A stretch of 64,000 nt of DNA from Synchiropus splendidus. Its lineage: Eukaryota > Chordata > Actinopteri > Syngnathiformes > Callionymidae. Below are positions 23,251 to 35,028 of the stretch, in pieces. The notes beneath the pieces were generated by a model. It did no database searches. It had not been told where the DNA came from and saw nothing but the letters and a program-made list of their open reading frames with translations. Position numbers and translations under genes: made by a program. The stretch spans positions 27,560,501 to 27,624,500 of the forward strand of contig NC_071336.1 in NCBI RefSeq assembly GCF_027744825.2. Reading direction: 5' to 3'. Within the stretch, counting starts at the first letter, position 1, and each line of letters opens with the position of its first letter.

Positions 23251-25969
23251 CTGCTTTTTTTGGCAATGGTTGCAGGTGGTCACTTGGCTGCTGCACTGAC
23301 AAAATACTATAGGTGGCGTTGCAGAAGACTTTTCCATGTATTGCCAAAGATGTAGAAGGACATATGCCACATTTTTTCTGTCTTCATTTGCTGTGTTCCA
23401 TTTAAAACACACATTCCTTTATCCATATTTGTTTGTAGTTATACCTCAATAAATGCACTTCTTTCAAATAAATAAACCAACCACTGCATCATTTTTAAAT
23501 CTCTCAGGTTGAGGAAAGAAATGTTTCACTGCATGAAATGGCCATGTTGTTGCTATTAACCCGTCATGTCAAATGTTATGAACAATTTAAATCATAAATT
23601 AAAAGGGGATACAGATGGTACTTGGCTAAAATAGCCTCGAATGTGAGAATGCTTTAGTGAACGACTGCTCCCTGCCATGACCACACCCCCCACATCACAG
23701 CAACGACAAAAGATGCTGAGCTTTTTGGCACATCTACATCGCCTCTTTCATTATAGTGGACCGCGGGGTATAAGACCTTGTCCAGCCAAGGACACATCAA
23801 TGGACCTTACACATATGTACACCACATTTTCAACAATTAATTATAAGTTACAACGCAGCATTTAACACTGTACGAGTGTTTGCAACAATTTTTATACATT
23901 TTTTACGTGTATATCTGTCTATTTGGTTTCCAACACTTCAATCTGACACGTTGGTGTGTTAGTCAACCTGTGCATGTCGAATGCCAACTGCTTGTCATGG
24001 TAGTCAGTGACTAGTCGACCAGCAAAATAATCGCTTGTTTTAGCCCACATATCACCCCCATTCTAAGTTCTGCTAAGGTTTTTGTCACTGCATTACTGCT
24101 TCTGCTGCCGTTGGTGAAAACTCGCAAAAATGCACGGCTTAATGCACAATGTACATAGCAACAATATCCATGAGTTTAAATTGAAAATTCCAAATATTAC
24201 AGCTCAGACATACGGTAAGAGTTGTGTTCTAATGTTGACAAATGGGTTCAATTTGGCTGCTATTCACCCTGGACCAAAGCAGCCAAACGGTTGCTATCGT
24301 TCTCTTTCACAGAAACAAAAGTAATTTTTCAGACAATATAGAAAATCGGGAACTGAAATGAAAGAAGACGAGGTTGGCTGAGTGAAAATGTGGTGAGTCT
24401 GAGAAAAATGAATTACCACGCCTGGTCACTGAAGCAGTCTGGGAGAGTATTGAAGATCCTAGGAACATGATATATATATAGAAACAGAACTCTCTCAAAA
24501 GGGGGGGGCGGGTGGGGGCTCCTCCTTAAGCCTGGTGCTGTCTTCATATTGCCAGCTCTGCCGCCACACACTTCCAACATTGATGGATTTGTCATTGTCT
24601 GTCTTGATATTGCTCTATAGGAAGTATATGATCCACAGATAAAGCAGGATGAGATGTGTGTGTCCCTGTGGATCCAGAAGTCATTTATTTAATATCTGGT
24701 GGGGGTGGCCCGCATCTTTAATTCAGGAGATGTGGTGCAATGTAGGTTCACCGAGATAAAAGTAAAAAAAACAAACATGATACCGATCGTCCATAGAGTG
24801 AATGTGTATTGGAAGATGGGAGAGGGCCACGTTTGTCAGTGAAGAATGAAGTAGTTTTGCTTTTGTAACTTGACACGTGCTCATCTGTTGAATCTGATGT
24901 GACCATGTTAGTTATAGCCTCATGTTTTAGTTCTGACACAATAGGCTGCATCATTTTAGTTTGAGTGACAGGAAGGAGGGAGGCGTGTCGGTGAAGTGTT
25001 TACAGCAGCAGCATGTCTCCAGATGAAACACATCACTGATCCACCCTTCAGCCTGATGGATCAAATTGTAATGGAGGTCAACTGAAGTAACAACAAAGGG
25101 ATGTTGTGAGATCATGGCAACAGCTTTGCCAAGCAAAGTGTCGCCGTCAGTATTTTGACTCCATGTTAAAGACCAATAGACATAAATTGTGTTCAGGTTT
25201 GCCGTCTTTCCTTTACATTTGGAGGGATTTCAATGCAAGGTTGTGGTACAACATGTACATTTAAAGCCCTTACGGACTATTAAAATGACCCGGGCCTTGA
25301 GCTTGACTCGTGCTTTAGAGCGTCTGCGTATTGTGCCCTTGGGTGGGATGGCGGCCACCCAGCTAAGAATGCATAATTTGGAAAGCTAATATGGATCCAC
25401 TCATTTATTTTAATAACCAGTTAAATTTGCTCACCAGAAAATCTGTTTGTGATTCATTTCGGATATCTGACTTTATTTTCGTCACGTTTTTGTGTTTGTA
25501 GTTACTGGATTATCGACTGGAAAAAGCAGGTAGCACTGTGGAGACAAATCTAAATTTCCTCTTAAAGCCCTGATACTCATTGTCATCAATAATGCTTTAA
25601 ATAACAAACTGTGTTCACCGAACGGCAACTTCCACCTCATTCATCATCATGTGCTCATGACTAGGTCCATTACTTGTGGACCACAGATGTGTTCGGCAGG
25701 TAAACTGAGAAACTTGCTCAGGCACACGTCGGCAGACCCCCACACCATCAGGCACGTCAAACCCCAGGCATGCGGGCAACAGCTGCATTGTGATTGTTGT
25801 TTATGACCAGAGGTTGTTTTTATTTATGGCCCACTGTTAAAAGCACTGCCACCATTGATGTTGCTAGTCATCTACTGCCCCGCTGGTTCAGTGCCTAATG
25901 TTTTAAGAGCTAAAGCTTTCAAGCGGGGTCAGTTTCAGACAATGAATATTTATTGTTTTGGCTCCTGGA

Positions 25970-25970
<1 letters not shown>
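23251..25970. other. Intergenic DNA, no gene seen
   Basis: A G-run (GGGGGGGCGGGTGGGGG) lies at about 24500. No coding signal. Confidence 0.4.
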
Positions 25971-25971
<1 letters not shown>

Positions 25972-26055
<84 letters not shown>

Positions 26056-26092
26056 TGGACACAACTGCATTCTGTTGTGTGTATATATAGGT

Positions 26093-26125
<33 letters not shown>
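25972..26125. repeat. Two long (TA)n tracts
   Basis: A (TA)n tract of about 82 bp at 25972-26053 is followed, after about 43 bp, by a second tract of about 29 bp at 26097-26125. Confidence 0.95.
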
Positions 26126-26127
<2 letters not shown>

Positions 26128-26129
26128 AG

Positions 26130-26511
26130 AATGAATTTGGTATATTACTGAATCAAATGATGGACCCACACATACATTTAAACAACAAAATATTGTTTAT
26201 TTTGCATCAGTTTGACAATAGCACAATAAATCACGATGGTGGCTATATTCAAGTTTTATGTCACCTTATTCAAACTAAAGCTCTTTTAATGTCTTGAAAA
26301 TACAACAAAAAAATAAATAAAAGCAAACAGATGCTTTAATTTGCTTTTGTTCAGGGATTCCTCCATGTTTGTTGTTGTTGTTATCATCCTAGCTGCCACG
26401 TGTCTTGTGCATCAGTGGGATCAATGGACCAGGAACTCCTGCACTTACAAAGGTTCCCTGTTGTCTGGAGAGCAAATTAAATTAAATTTAAATATTTGTT
26501 GTAATGAATTA

Positions 26512-26514
<3 letters not shown>
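26130..26514 (+). repeat. Repeat A, copy 3
   Basis: Runs from ATGAATTTGGTATATTACTG through TGTCTGGAGAGCAAATTAAA, parallel to copy 1. The internal stem-loop is diverged here (GCAAACAGATGCTTTAATTTGC). It is bounded on both sides by (TA)n tracts. Confidence 0.75.

Positions 26515-26556
<42 letters not shown>
26515..26556. repeat. (TA)n tract between repeats A and B
   Basis: About 20 TA units flanked by AATTG on one side and CAATT on the other, so the whole tract is palindromic. Confidence 0.95.
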
Positions 26557-26559
<3 letters not shown>

Positions 26560-26860
26560 TAAGAAACAATGTGTTCCAAGCCTTAAAATAGTCTTTTGTA
26601 GGAGTGAATGTAGAGTGTCTGCTGCAGGTGCGCTGTTCCTCTATGTGGGTGGCCGCTGCATGTGGGAGGGGTTGCCGAGTGAGTGACGTCTCTCCAGAAG
26701 TGAAGAGGTGCCCGGTGCGTGTCCAGCTCTGAATGTGCGCTTCTGTGCAGTTTGGTTGTGACAAAGTCATAAACCAAGTCACGCTCTGTCCCAGACTCGC
26801 CTCATCCCTGTCCCAGCTCCAGCCCACAACAGGACATCAAACCCTGGAGTGAGCGCTCCA
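26557..26860 (-). repeat. Repeat B, copy 2 (inverted)
   Basis: Minus-strand copy of the 13038-13315 sequence with only scattered substitutions. The translated frame MGWSWDRDEASLGQ is preserved for about 90 codons with few changes. It is truncated at its 3' side by the (TA)n tract. Confidence 0.75.
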
Positions 26861-26938
26861 GCACCTCCCCTGTGACACTCTACCACGGTCCAGTGCGGAG
26901 ACAGGAAAGGTTTTACACCTCAATATGGAGAAAAAACA

Positions 26939-26940
<2 letters not shown>

Positions 26941-26995
<55 letters not shown>
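26941..26995. repeat. (AT)n tract
   Basis: About 27 uninterrupted AT units. Confidence 0.95.
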
Positions 26996-26997
<2 letters not shown>

Positions 26998-27962
26998 CTC
27001 TCTTTATGAATAAATCAAAGATGAATCCCTAAGAGAGGGCTACTACAGTCAGAAGGACTTAACAAGGTGAACCGTTTGATTTGTGACTTCCACGTTGCTT
27101 CTGATTTAGTAGGATAATTTCAGAAAGGGTGAAATTGGGGTGCTCTGGCAGCCGGACGGGAGAGCAAGTGAAAATTGGTCAGAATTCAGATGAGACCATT
27201 AAAGAACACGTCCCCTCAACCATGACTCGTCTTGGAAAACCTACAACACACTTGTTAGAAAGTTTGGACCTGGTCCCCAAAGTTTCAGTCTCCTAATGGT
27301 GATCCCCATTATTCCAGCTGTCGAGTTTCTGTCGCTGAAGTCGCTGAAAAAAACAAAAACAAAAACAAAAAGTCTTTTAATTTGACTCATCAACCGGTTA
27401 TTACCTTTGAGTCGTGCGGGTGAAACTGATATGGAATGCAAACACGCCCTTGCTTTCTCACTTTCTTGTTAAGCTGTACTTCTCTTTGCGCTGCTCAGTA
27501 TTCCCCTCTATTTTCTGCCTCGCGAGCTTCTTCAAAATGTCTCCGCTGCCTGAGCTCTTTGGTAAACCATGTCTTGTTGCTGCAGCACACATGAATGCAA
27601 ATCAGCTCCCTGGAACTGGGGAAGTTTCCAACATTATTTCTTAGACTCAAGGAACTTGCACACTTCTGTTCACCCGCTTTTCATTTTCAAGATTAATTTT
27701 TTATCATTTCTTTGAGAAGATGAACAATCAAACTTTGTTTTTGGTTGTTTTTGAAAAACTTTTTTTTTTCAAGATGTCACTTGTGACTCCAAGACAGACT
27801 TTTTGTTTTCTTTTAGGGTGTGTGAAGATGTCCAGCTGGGAGAAGAAGGTGACGCAGATGAACCACATCTATCAAATGTGACTGTGATGCATTCGTGACC
27901 CTGTAACAGCATGGAGCTGTCTGTCAGAGTGAGTGGAATATGGGTGAGATTTTTTAAAATCT
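26996..27962. other. Intergenic DNA, no gene seen
   Basis: An A/C-rich run (AAACAAAAACAAAAACAAA) lies at about 27348-27370. Nothing coding is recognised. Confidence 0.4.
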
Positions 27963-28001
27963 TGCAGGATGCAAGGAAAACCGTTTTCCTTGCATCCTGC
28001 A
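27963..28001. repeat. Perfect 19-bp inverted repeat with 1-nt spacer
   Basis: TGCAGGATGCAAGGAAAAC is followed by a single C and then its exact reverse complement GTTTTCCTTGCATCCTGCA. It lies immediately upstream of repeat C copy 1. Confidence 0.95.
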
Positions 28002-28047
28002 GTTTATGATTTTTATTTTTTTTTTATAAACTTTGTGTTCAGTCGTT

Positions 28048-28165
28048 TGCCAAAACCTTGTGAAAACTGAGCTGGATTCAACATTTTTTTAATACATTAC
28101 ATAATTTTGTCTTCAACCTCTTTCAAATAGTTTCCTCTTCCCTTTAATTTCTGCAAAGTGAGTTT
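28048..28165 (+). repeat. Repeat C, copy 1
   Basis: GCCAAAACCTTGTGAAAACT through TCTTCAACCTCTTTCAAATA, then GTTTCC..TTCCCTTTA, recurs at 30576 in the same orientation. Confidence 0.75.
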
Positions 28166-30575
28166 GAAAACTGAAATACTGATAGAAGTTTAGAGAGGTA
28201 GTGAAGATCCATGACATCTTGTCCTTTTCTCTCGACTGCAGGTGACACAATGTTCGCAGTAGGGATCAAATGTAATGGTTTGCAAAAAGTGTTTTTGTAT
28301 GTGTTAATGAATGCAGGTTTGAAAAATCTTACAACTGCTTCTTACTACTTTTTATTCGAGCAAAGATTGTACATGTGTTCCATGATGTCAGTTTACATGC
28401 AAGTACAAGGAAAACAACAATTCAGGGTACGAAACATAGCGGTCCTTCACACCAATCCTGGATGAATACATGCACCAGAGCTGTGACAATAACAACAGAA
28501 GATCTTTGAACTTTGAATGGCAGCGCAATTTTGAATTTATAGATGTACATGTTTTTTCGATCATAAATTACAGCATGGAAGTAACTGTTCAAGGGACGCT
28601 CTTCAATGGAGATGGATGACATATGAACAGGAGAATGAGTAACTTGAGATGATAGGAGTGAATGAGTGGATGTGACTTATGTTTCATGACAATTATAGTT
28701 TATGGCCGTCTGGGTTTTTACTGCCGCACTCATACTACATCACCTCTCAAATACCTTCCAACTTTCTTTTCCTGTACGAGCTGATGAGCAAACAGCTCCA
28801 AATGCTGATGTACAAAACTGTGTTGGAATTGTATAAAAGTACTGGATACCTGGGGTCAATTACATTTTGCATTAATCTTGTGTAGTGTTATTTTTTTGAT
28901 AAACACATAACTCATGATACATGAATACACTTTTGCATATGGTTTCTGTAGTGGAGATGAATCTCACATTTCTGTTTATCCATGCCACTAAACCACTTGA
29001 TCTGTTTCATTTGCCTTTTGTTTAATTTACATTTACAAATCAAAATGTAAATTTTGAGATTACTCCATTTAAAAAGTTTTTATTTACCTTATAATATATA
29101 TTTAAGCTTTGTCTCTAATGCTGTTGCTACTGAAACAACAAAAATGTCCCCATTATGGGGAGAGTATATGCAGTATTGATTGAACTAAACATATATTAAG
29201 GGAAACAGTGAAATGTTATGAAACCTGGAAAATGAGATGAATGCAACTATTGTTTTAAAGGGATGTGTCTTTGACTCTTGTGACCAATCCCAGTATGAAC
29301 AGTTGACTTCAATAAAAATCTCAGAAAGAAAGAAAAGAGACCCCACGACTTCTTCTTTTCCTTTCCAGAACCAAGACATGTCAAAGCGTCTGTGAAATCT
29401 TTCTCTAACAGCTGCTTTGAGAAAGACTTGATCCATGGAGCAGTAAACAAGATGGAAACCAACATGTTTTTCATATAAGCTGGGTATTAAAATTTGCCTT
29501 CTCCCTTGAGCCTGTGGTCAAAATAAATACGTGCATCGTTGAAATCAGTTATTTTTCAATCAGCCCGTGGCCTCCAAAATACCCACTCAAGTTTTTCTTT
29601 GACACCAACATAGAAATTTTACTTTCCGCCTGTTTCTCTCGCCGCATCATCACTTTTTTATGGCGGCATCAGCAGAAGCTGCGGTGCATCTTCTCTTCTG
29701 TTATTCTCTCTGTGTTGTCCAGTGAAACTTGTGGCCTTTTGAACTTGTGCTCTGTGATATGAATACTTGTGCGTGCTAAAAAAAATAGCGGCTGTCCGCT
29801 TCAATTGCGATCAGCAGGTGCTGACTATAGGAGCTGCATTTGCAGCCTGAAAATACGCCAAGTCTTGTTTGAGAGCGTCCGTCGGACTGGACAATTGGGT
29901 CAAGCAATGAATGCTAAATGTGTTTGAGATGTAGTCGAAGCCAACTGTCTTTGTCTGCACATTGTCCAACTTGGGAAATGGGCATTAAAAGTGTGCGCTG
30001 CGTTCCAGGTAGGGGGGGAAGATAAAGTGTTTTCTTACTCACTCCTGACAGCTTATAGAGCTGAGGTAGAAATGTGCTGTCAACAGGGCTCCTTAGGGGA
30101 CTGACACTTTTGGGCTTGAATTCAAGGCTTTCAAATAAGTCCAGGGACACATCGCTCCTTCAAAGCCTCGGATTGTCAGACCAGGGCCTTGCTTTTGTCC
30201 AGGTAGTGATCATTTAACACAGCAGGCAGGGCTTTCAGCCTTTAGATGGCTGCAGTTAAAATACAATTGCAGTTAAAAATAGTTTTTGAAATTAAGATCC
30301 GGATGAGCTGAGTCATTTGTGAGAGGCTGTCTTCGTCCCTACAAACTCTCCATCACGAACAAAAGCTCAGCAGCATGATGGAGACAAATTTACGTTCAGG
30401 ATAGAAGCACAAAAAATGTTCTGTTCACTTTACGCAGCAGAGAGTTCCATCATGATGTTTGTTCCACTTGAATTTGGTCGTTCTGGTGGTCTATCCCAAA
30501 CATGGTCAAGAAACATCATTTTTCAAGTCGGAGACTGGACTATTCAATTCTATAGTGACATGTGGCTGACAGAAT
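28166..30575. other. Intergenic DNA, no gene seen
   Basis: AT-rich sequence. Open frames of 60-84 codons on both strands have no domain features. Confidence 0.4.
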
Positions 30576-30690
30576 TTTGCCAAAACCTTGTAAAAACTGA
30601 GCTGGGTTCAACATTTTTTTAATACATTATGTCATATTGTCTTCAACCTCTTTCAAGTAGTTTCCTTTTCCCTTTATTTTCTACAAATAC
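30576..30690 (+). repeat. Repeat C, copy 2
   Basis: GCCAAAACCTTGTAAAAACT, then GAGCTGGGTTCAACATTTTT and TCTTCAACCTCTTTCAAGTA, about 90% like copy 1 by eye. Confidence 0.75.
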
Positions 30691-31029
30691 TGAAGGAAAA
30701 TTAAAAGATGTTGTGAAGAATCTGACCGTTTAGTGAGGCCAGAGCTGTTTTTCTTGACAAGTTGACAAGCAAAGAAAACAGGGTTAAGTCGGTATCACAT
30801 GTTAACAATAGTTATGGGATGTTGTTTACCACATACTTGGTTTCTTAACCAGTTTAGAAAAACAAACAACGTGGTATTTCTCCTCTGATTAAGAAGGAAA
30901 TGAGTGAGGATATGGCTGTTTCCATGCAAATAAAGCAGCATCTGCATTTCAGCTCGCCACATTTGCATTTATAGTGTTTTTGTAGGCTTGTTTTAGTTGT
31001 GTGTTTAATCATCAGGGATATCGCATAGA

Positions 31030-31400
31030 AAGAACAGGCTTATTAAAGGCTTGTAAAGTGTTGTGCGGGCGCATCCGCCTCTTATTAATGCCAACAAGAG
31101 GGAGGGAGGGGGAACAACAAGCTGCAAAGTTTTCAAAAGTTATTGCAGATCTATCAAATCGCTAAACGGATTCTGCGATATTAGGGAGATTGATGGCAAT
31201 AATTTAGCTGACACAGCTGTAGACAAACTGGATGTAAATAACAGCTGGAATGATTAATTTACTGCAAAAGAATTGACACACTGCGACCGAGCGCGAGCGG
31301 AATGACAAGCAGCGTGATGAAAGCCCCAGTCAGATTTGATTATCAGCGGAATGACTCTCTGCTCTGTCATAACAATTGTTATGAAGACCATCAAGCAGGA
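31030..31400. promoter_or_regulatory. Candidate conserved non-coding element
   Basis: Unique sequence rich in TAAT/ATTA and GCTGACA-type strings (TGATGGCAATAATTTAGCTG, ATGTAAATAACAGCTGGAAT, GATTAATTTACTGC). There are no repeats and no splice signals. Inference from composition only. Confidence 0.25.
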
Positions 31401-32048
31401 GGATGCTGAACTCACGAGAGAGTGAAATTAAACCACTGAGGGGGACGGTCCAGAGTTAATGGCTGTTGCTTTGGAGTCAAGGGTTGAGAAATAGAAAAAA
31501 AGTTTACACATCATGTACCTCTACAAGCTGAGATCCGCCTGATGCTTCAAAGCTGGTAACAACTGAAGAGGTTCAGTCACTTGTGTGAAATCCAGAAATA
31601 TGTTTTTTTTTTAAAGAGGCTATGGCAATTCACAATTTTCATTTTTCGATGTGCAACGTTTTTGACAAGTCAAGTCAGACCGATCACACCCATGTTAATT
31701 CATGGTCTAGTCCAGGGGTGGGCCCTTTATGGCAACAAGAAAATAAAAAGGTTGACAATGAGAAAACTGAAGGGAAAAAAAATTAGGATATGATGTGTAA
31801 TTATGAAATTGCATGATCAATACTAACACTTTACTATATTTTTAATCGTCATAAATGTTGCTTGATTATCTAATTTAATTTAAAACACATTCCAAGTAGA
31901 GTTTCTCAATGTCTCTCTTTCATTGCAGAATCTAGAATTAAAAGAATTTAAAAAAGGGAAGTTATATTTCAGTTGCATCATAATGAACAAAAAAAACCCA
32001 CAAAATAAACTCAGAAATATTCCCACTTGATCAGTATTATACTTTTAA

Positions 32049-32050
<2 letters not shown>
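31401..32050. other. Intergenic DNA with hAT-type relic
   Basis: AGTCCAGGGGTGGGCCCTTT at about 31709 resembles the 'caggggtgggca' terminus of hAT-derived elements. No gene is seen. Confidence 0.35.
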
Positions 32051-32051
<1 letters not shown>

Positions 32052-32103
<52 letters not shown>

Positions 32104-32104
32104 C
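32052..32104. repeat. (TA)n tract
   Basis: About 50 bp of TA with one AAA interruption. A shorter TA tract lies at 32249-32266. Confidence 0.95.
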
Positions 32105-35013
32105 ATACAAGTAACATCTTACGTCCGCCTGTTCTTACGACCACGGCCAGCAGATGCTTTTTTTTTTTTTATCCAATAAAAAAATAGCAGCCCAGCAACT
32201 TGTAACGCGTACGACAGTTATGGCAGCACAGTATCCCAGCATGTGTCGATATATATATATATATATCTATGACTGTCCCCAAATAGACATATCGAGACAT
32301 GCACATGCATAACACAACAGTGGATCTACAAAGTCGAGTCAGCTACACTAGATACCAGACATAACTCTGACTTTAACATCTCAATGAATATTTAATCAAA
32401 ATTTCTCACTCTTGTCTTGGCACAGTTATCATCTCAAATTCCACCCACAGCATTCTCTGAAGATGGAAGCAGGCGAAACAACAGAAAGTTTTCCGTCTTT
32501 GTGTAACTGACTTTTCTTGTCCCGTCTTTCACCGCTGGAAGGTTGTTGAGTACCGCAAGAGAGGAGTGAAGTTTTAAGTGCTTAGGCCAGGTTGTAATCC
32601 CACTTTCGTCTACGTGAACTTTGGGCTCTCCTCTATCTCCTCCACATGGTGACTTCATTGATTATTTTTTATTATGATACCAGTGTGTGACCCCACACCT
32701 AATACTGGCTCTTCAGTCATCAGCACTGTGTCCTGATTTTCATGCCTGGCAGTGATGGAAATTCTGTTGCTGGATTTTAATGTTACTGCACTACCAGATA
32801 ACAGAGGAGGTTCCTTTTGTTAATAAATGAAATGATTTGAATTGTTAATTTCCTGAGAGGATACAGTCTCATGAAATTGCCAGGTGTACTTAAAGCACTG
32901 AGTTTGTGTTGTTTACGCTTTTATACTTTCTCAAACACCTTAAGCATGAATTCATTTTTCACACGCAGATGTGAGGGTCTGTCCGCAGAGACAAGGATGC
33001 GAGAATGAGAAAGCAAAGGCTTTTCGCTTTGTTTCACCCAGGGAGGCATTTTAGTGAGAAGGAAGGGGAGGTCCTCCAGGAAAACCAAGATTATTAATAC
33101 TTGATGATGGATTTTTCTAATAAAGTCTTTGACAACCTGAAGATATTCATGACATCACCACCGACTGTATCTCATTAAGTATCAGCTAAACTCCTCTGAA
33201 GTTTGTAGCCACTGAAATTTGACCTCCTTCATTGGCTTTCCTGCTTCAACACAAGTTCCCTAACACTTTCTTTCGTTCTTCTCCACAGTGGCGTCATTTT
33301 ATATATATCTCAAACAGAAGTAGGTTTGTCATGAGAGAACTTCCCATTTGCAGCACTTCAATAAACCTTTTTTGGGGGATGAAATTATGGTAGATTTATT
33401 GCATTATACATGCAGGAATGTCTGTGTTTAATGTTCGTCTGACACTTTCAAGTTATGTGACGGAATTTGTACATTTTCTGCTGCATTCTTGGGTCATTGA
33501 GTGGCCAGAAATGTTGCCTCAGTTTTCTCCATGACATCAGAGTAAGGGGCCAAGTGGTTTCCCTTCCCTCTAACTCTGTTTATCTGGAAGAAAGTGGAAA
33601 TGGGGGAAAAAAACAGACCGTTCAAGGTGCTAAACCCAGCAAATATCGTGCTGTTTAATCTTTTTTTTTTTTTTTGCTGTGGTTGAAGCATGAATTTCTT
33701 ATCTCTTATAAGATTATCCTGGAAGATAATCCTGTAGTTTAAGTGTGAATTTTTCCTGGTGATCCACTGTGTGAAGTGGTCGGACAACCATGGAGCCACC
33801 ATGTTGATCAAAGATTGTTTGTGGGGAGAGGTGCCCACTCCCGACTTGAACTACGACATGGAATATAAAGTAGCCAATGAAGAAGCATGTGGACTCCAGC
33901 TAAGGGGAAGTTGAAAGTTGTCAATAAAAGAGCTTTTACTACTGAGTAAATCTCGAATCTGCTGCTGCAGCAATTCTTTTCCTGTAATTCAGTTATGATG
34001 ATTTTTTTCTTTAAAAAGCACCCAAGACCGCAATATTCCTGTCTACGTCCATGTTGAATTCTCTGGTTGTTGTGATGTTTCTTTTCCTTTTATCCCGTGA
34101 TCTCAACAGATTTCTGTCTTGGAGGACGGTTTCTAGCTCAGTGGTTATTGGTGTACATCGCAAACTTTACTATCAATGGTAGTATTTTTTTTTCTTATTC
34201 ATGGGGGGTGTGTATCCCACTGAAGTTGCAGAAACTCAGTTGCTCACCTGGTTAGGTTCCCAGTGGGAAAACCTCACAGTGAAGTATATTGAGCCGTCGC
34301 ACACCAAGATAGGTTTTTGTTTGAAAAATTGATGACATCACTCATGAAATTTCCCAACGTTAAACTGTGATTAACCTTTTCAAGCTCAGCACACACAGAC
34401 AGACCTTTCATTTTCACCACAGTTGAACCCATCCCATACTTTATCTGCCCTATAATTCCTCTCCTAAAGTGGCTGCACAGATGAAGTTTTCACTGCGTGA
34501 CAGCCAGAGCAGTGGCGGTGACTGCAGGCTCCTTCCTCCATAAATCTGATAAATTATAACAGAGTTCTCGCTGAGACAGCAAAGTGAGAGGAAGTCCTCC
34601 AGAAGCTTGGTGGTTAATCTCTCAAGTCTGTGACAATTTTAAGGCTGTGAAACTGTGTCTCACCTGTGGGAGGAAACCGACGCCGAAACTGACTCATTTT
34701 CTTATTGAAGTGAAGCAAACATTAGCGCGGCAGTCGAGTCCCGAGCCATTTCTCATTACTTTATCCCAGACGGTATCAACATTCCTTCCTTTTGGTCTCC
34801 TCCCCGGCTGTCAGTTTTGTCTTCACAAGGCTTCAAACCAAACACATTTGTCCACACAAAGCAAACACGGGCGCTTTGATTCATCCCTTGTTGTCGTGAG
34901 TGACGGAGGACTCGGCAAACGTTTGCTGTGATTTGTGGCCGTGGCTGTTTGGTTAATTAATTCCTGTCCTTTGGCTGGAGCATCACTCGCCGTATTTCTG
35001 GCTTTGTCACTAA
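32105..35013. other. Intergenic DNA, no gene seen
   Basis: Poly-T runs lie at 32158-32170 and 33661-33675. Small frames near 33500-33840 and 34584-34931 lack support. Confidence 0.4.
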
Positions 35014-35028
35014 CCTTTTGTCACTTCT

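Noticed and set aside
25855..26169. Tyr-Ile repeat frames on both strands
   Set aside because: Products of (TA)n tracts, not proteins.
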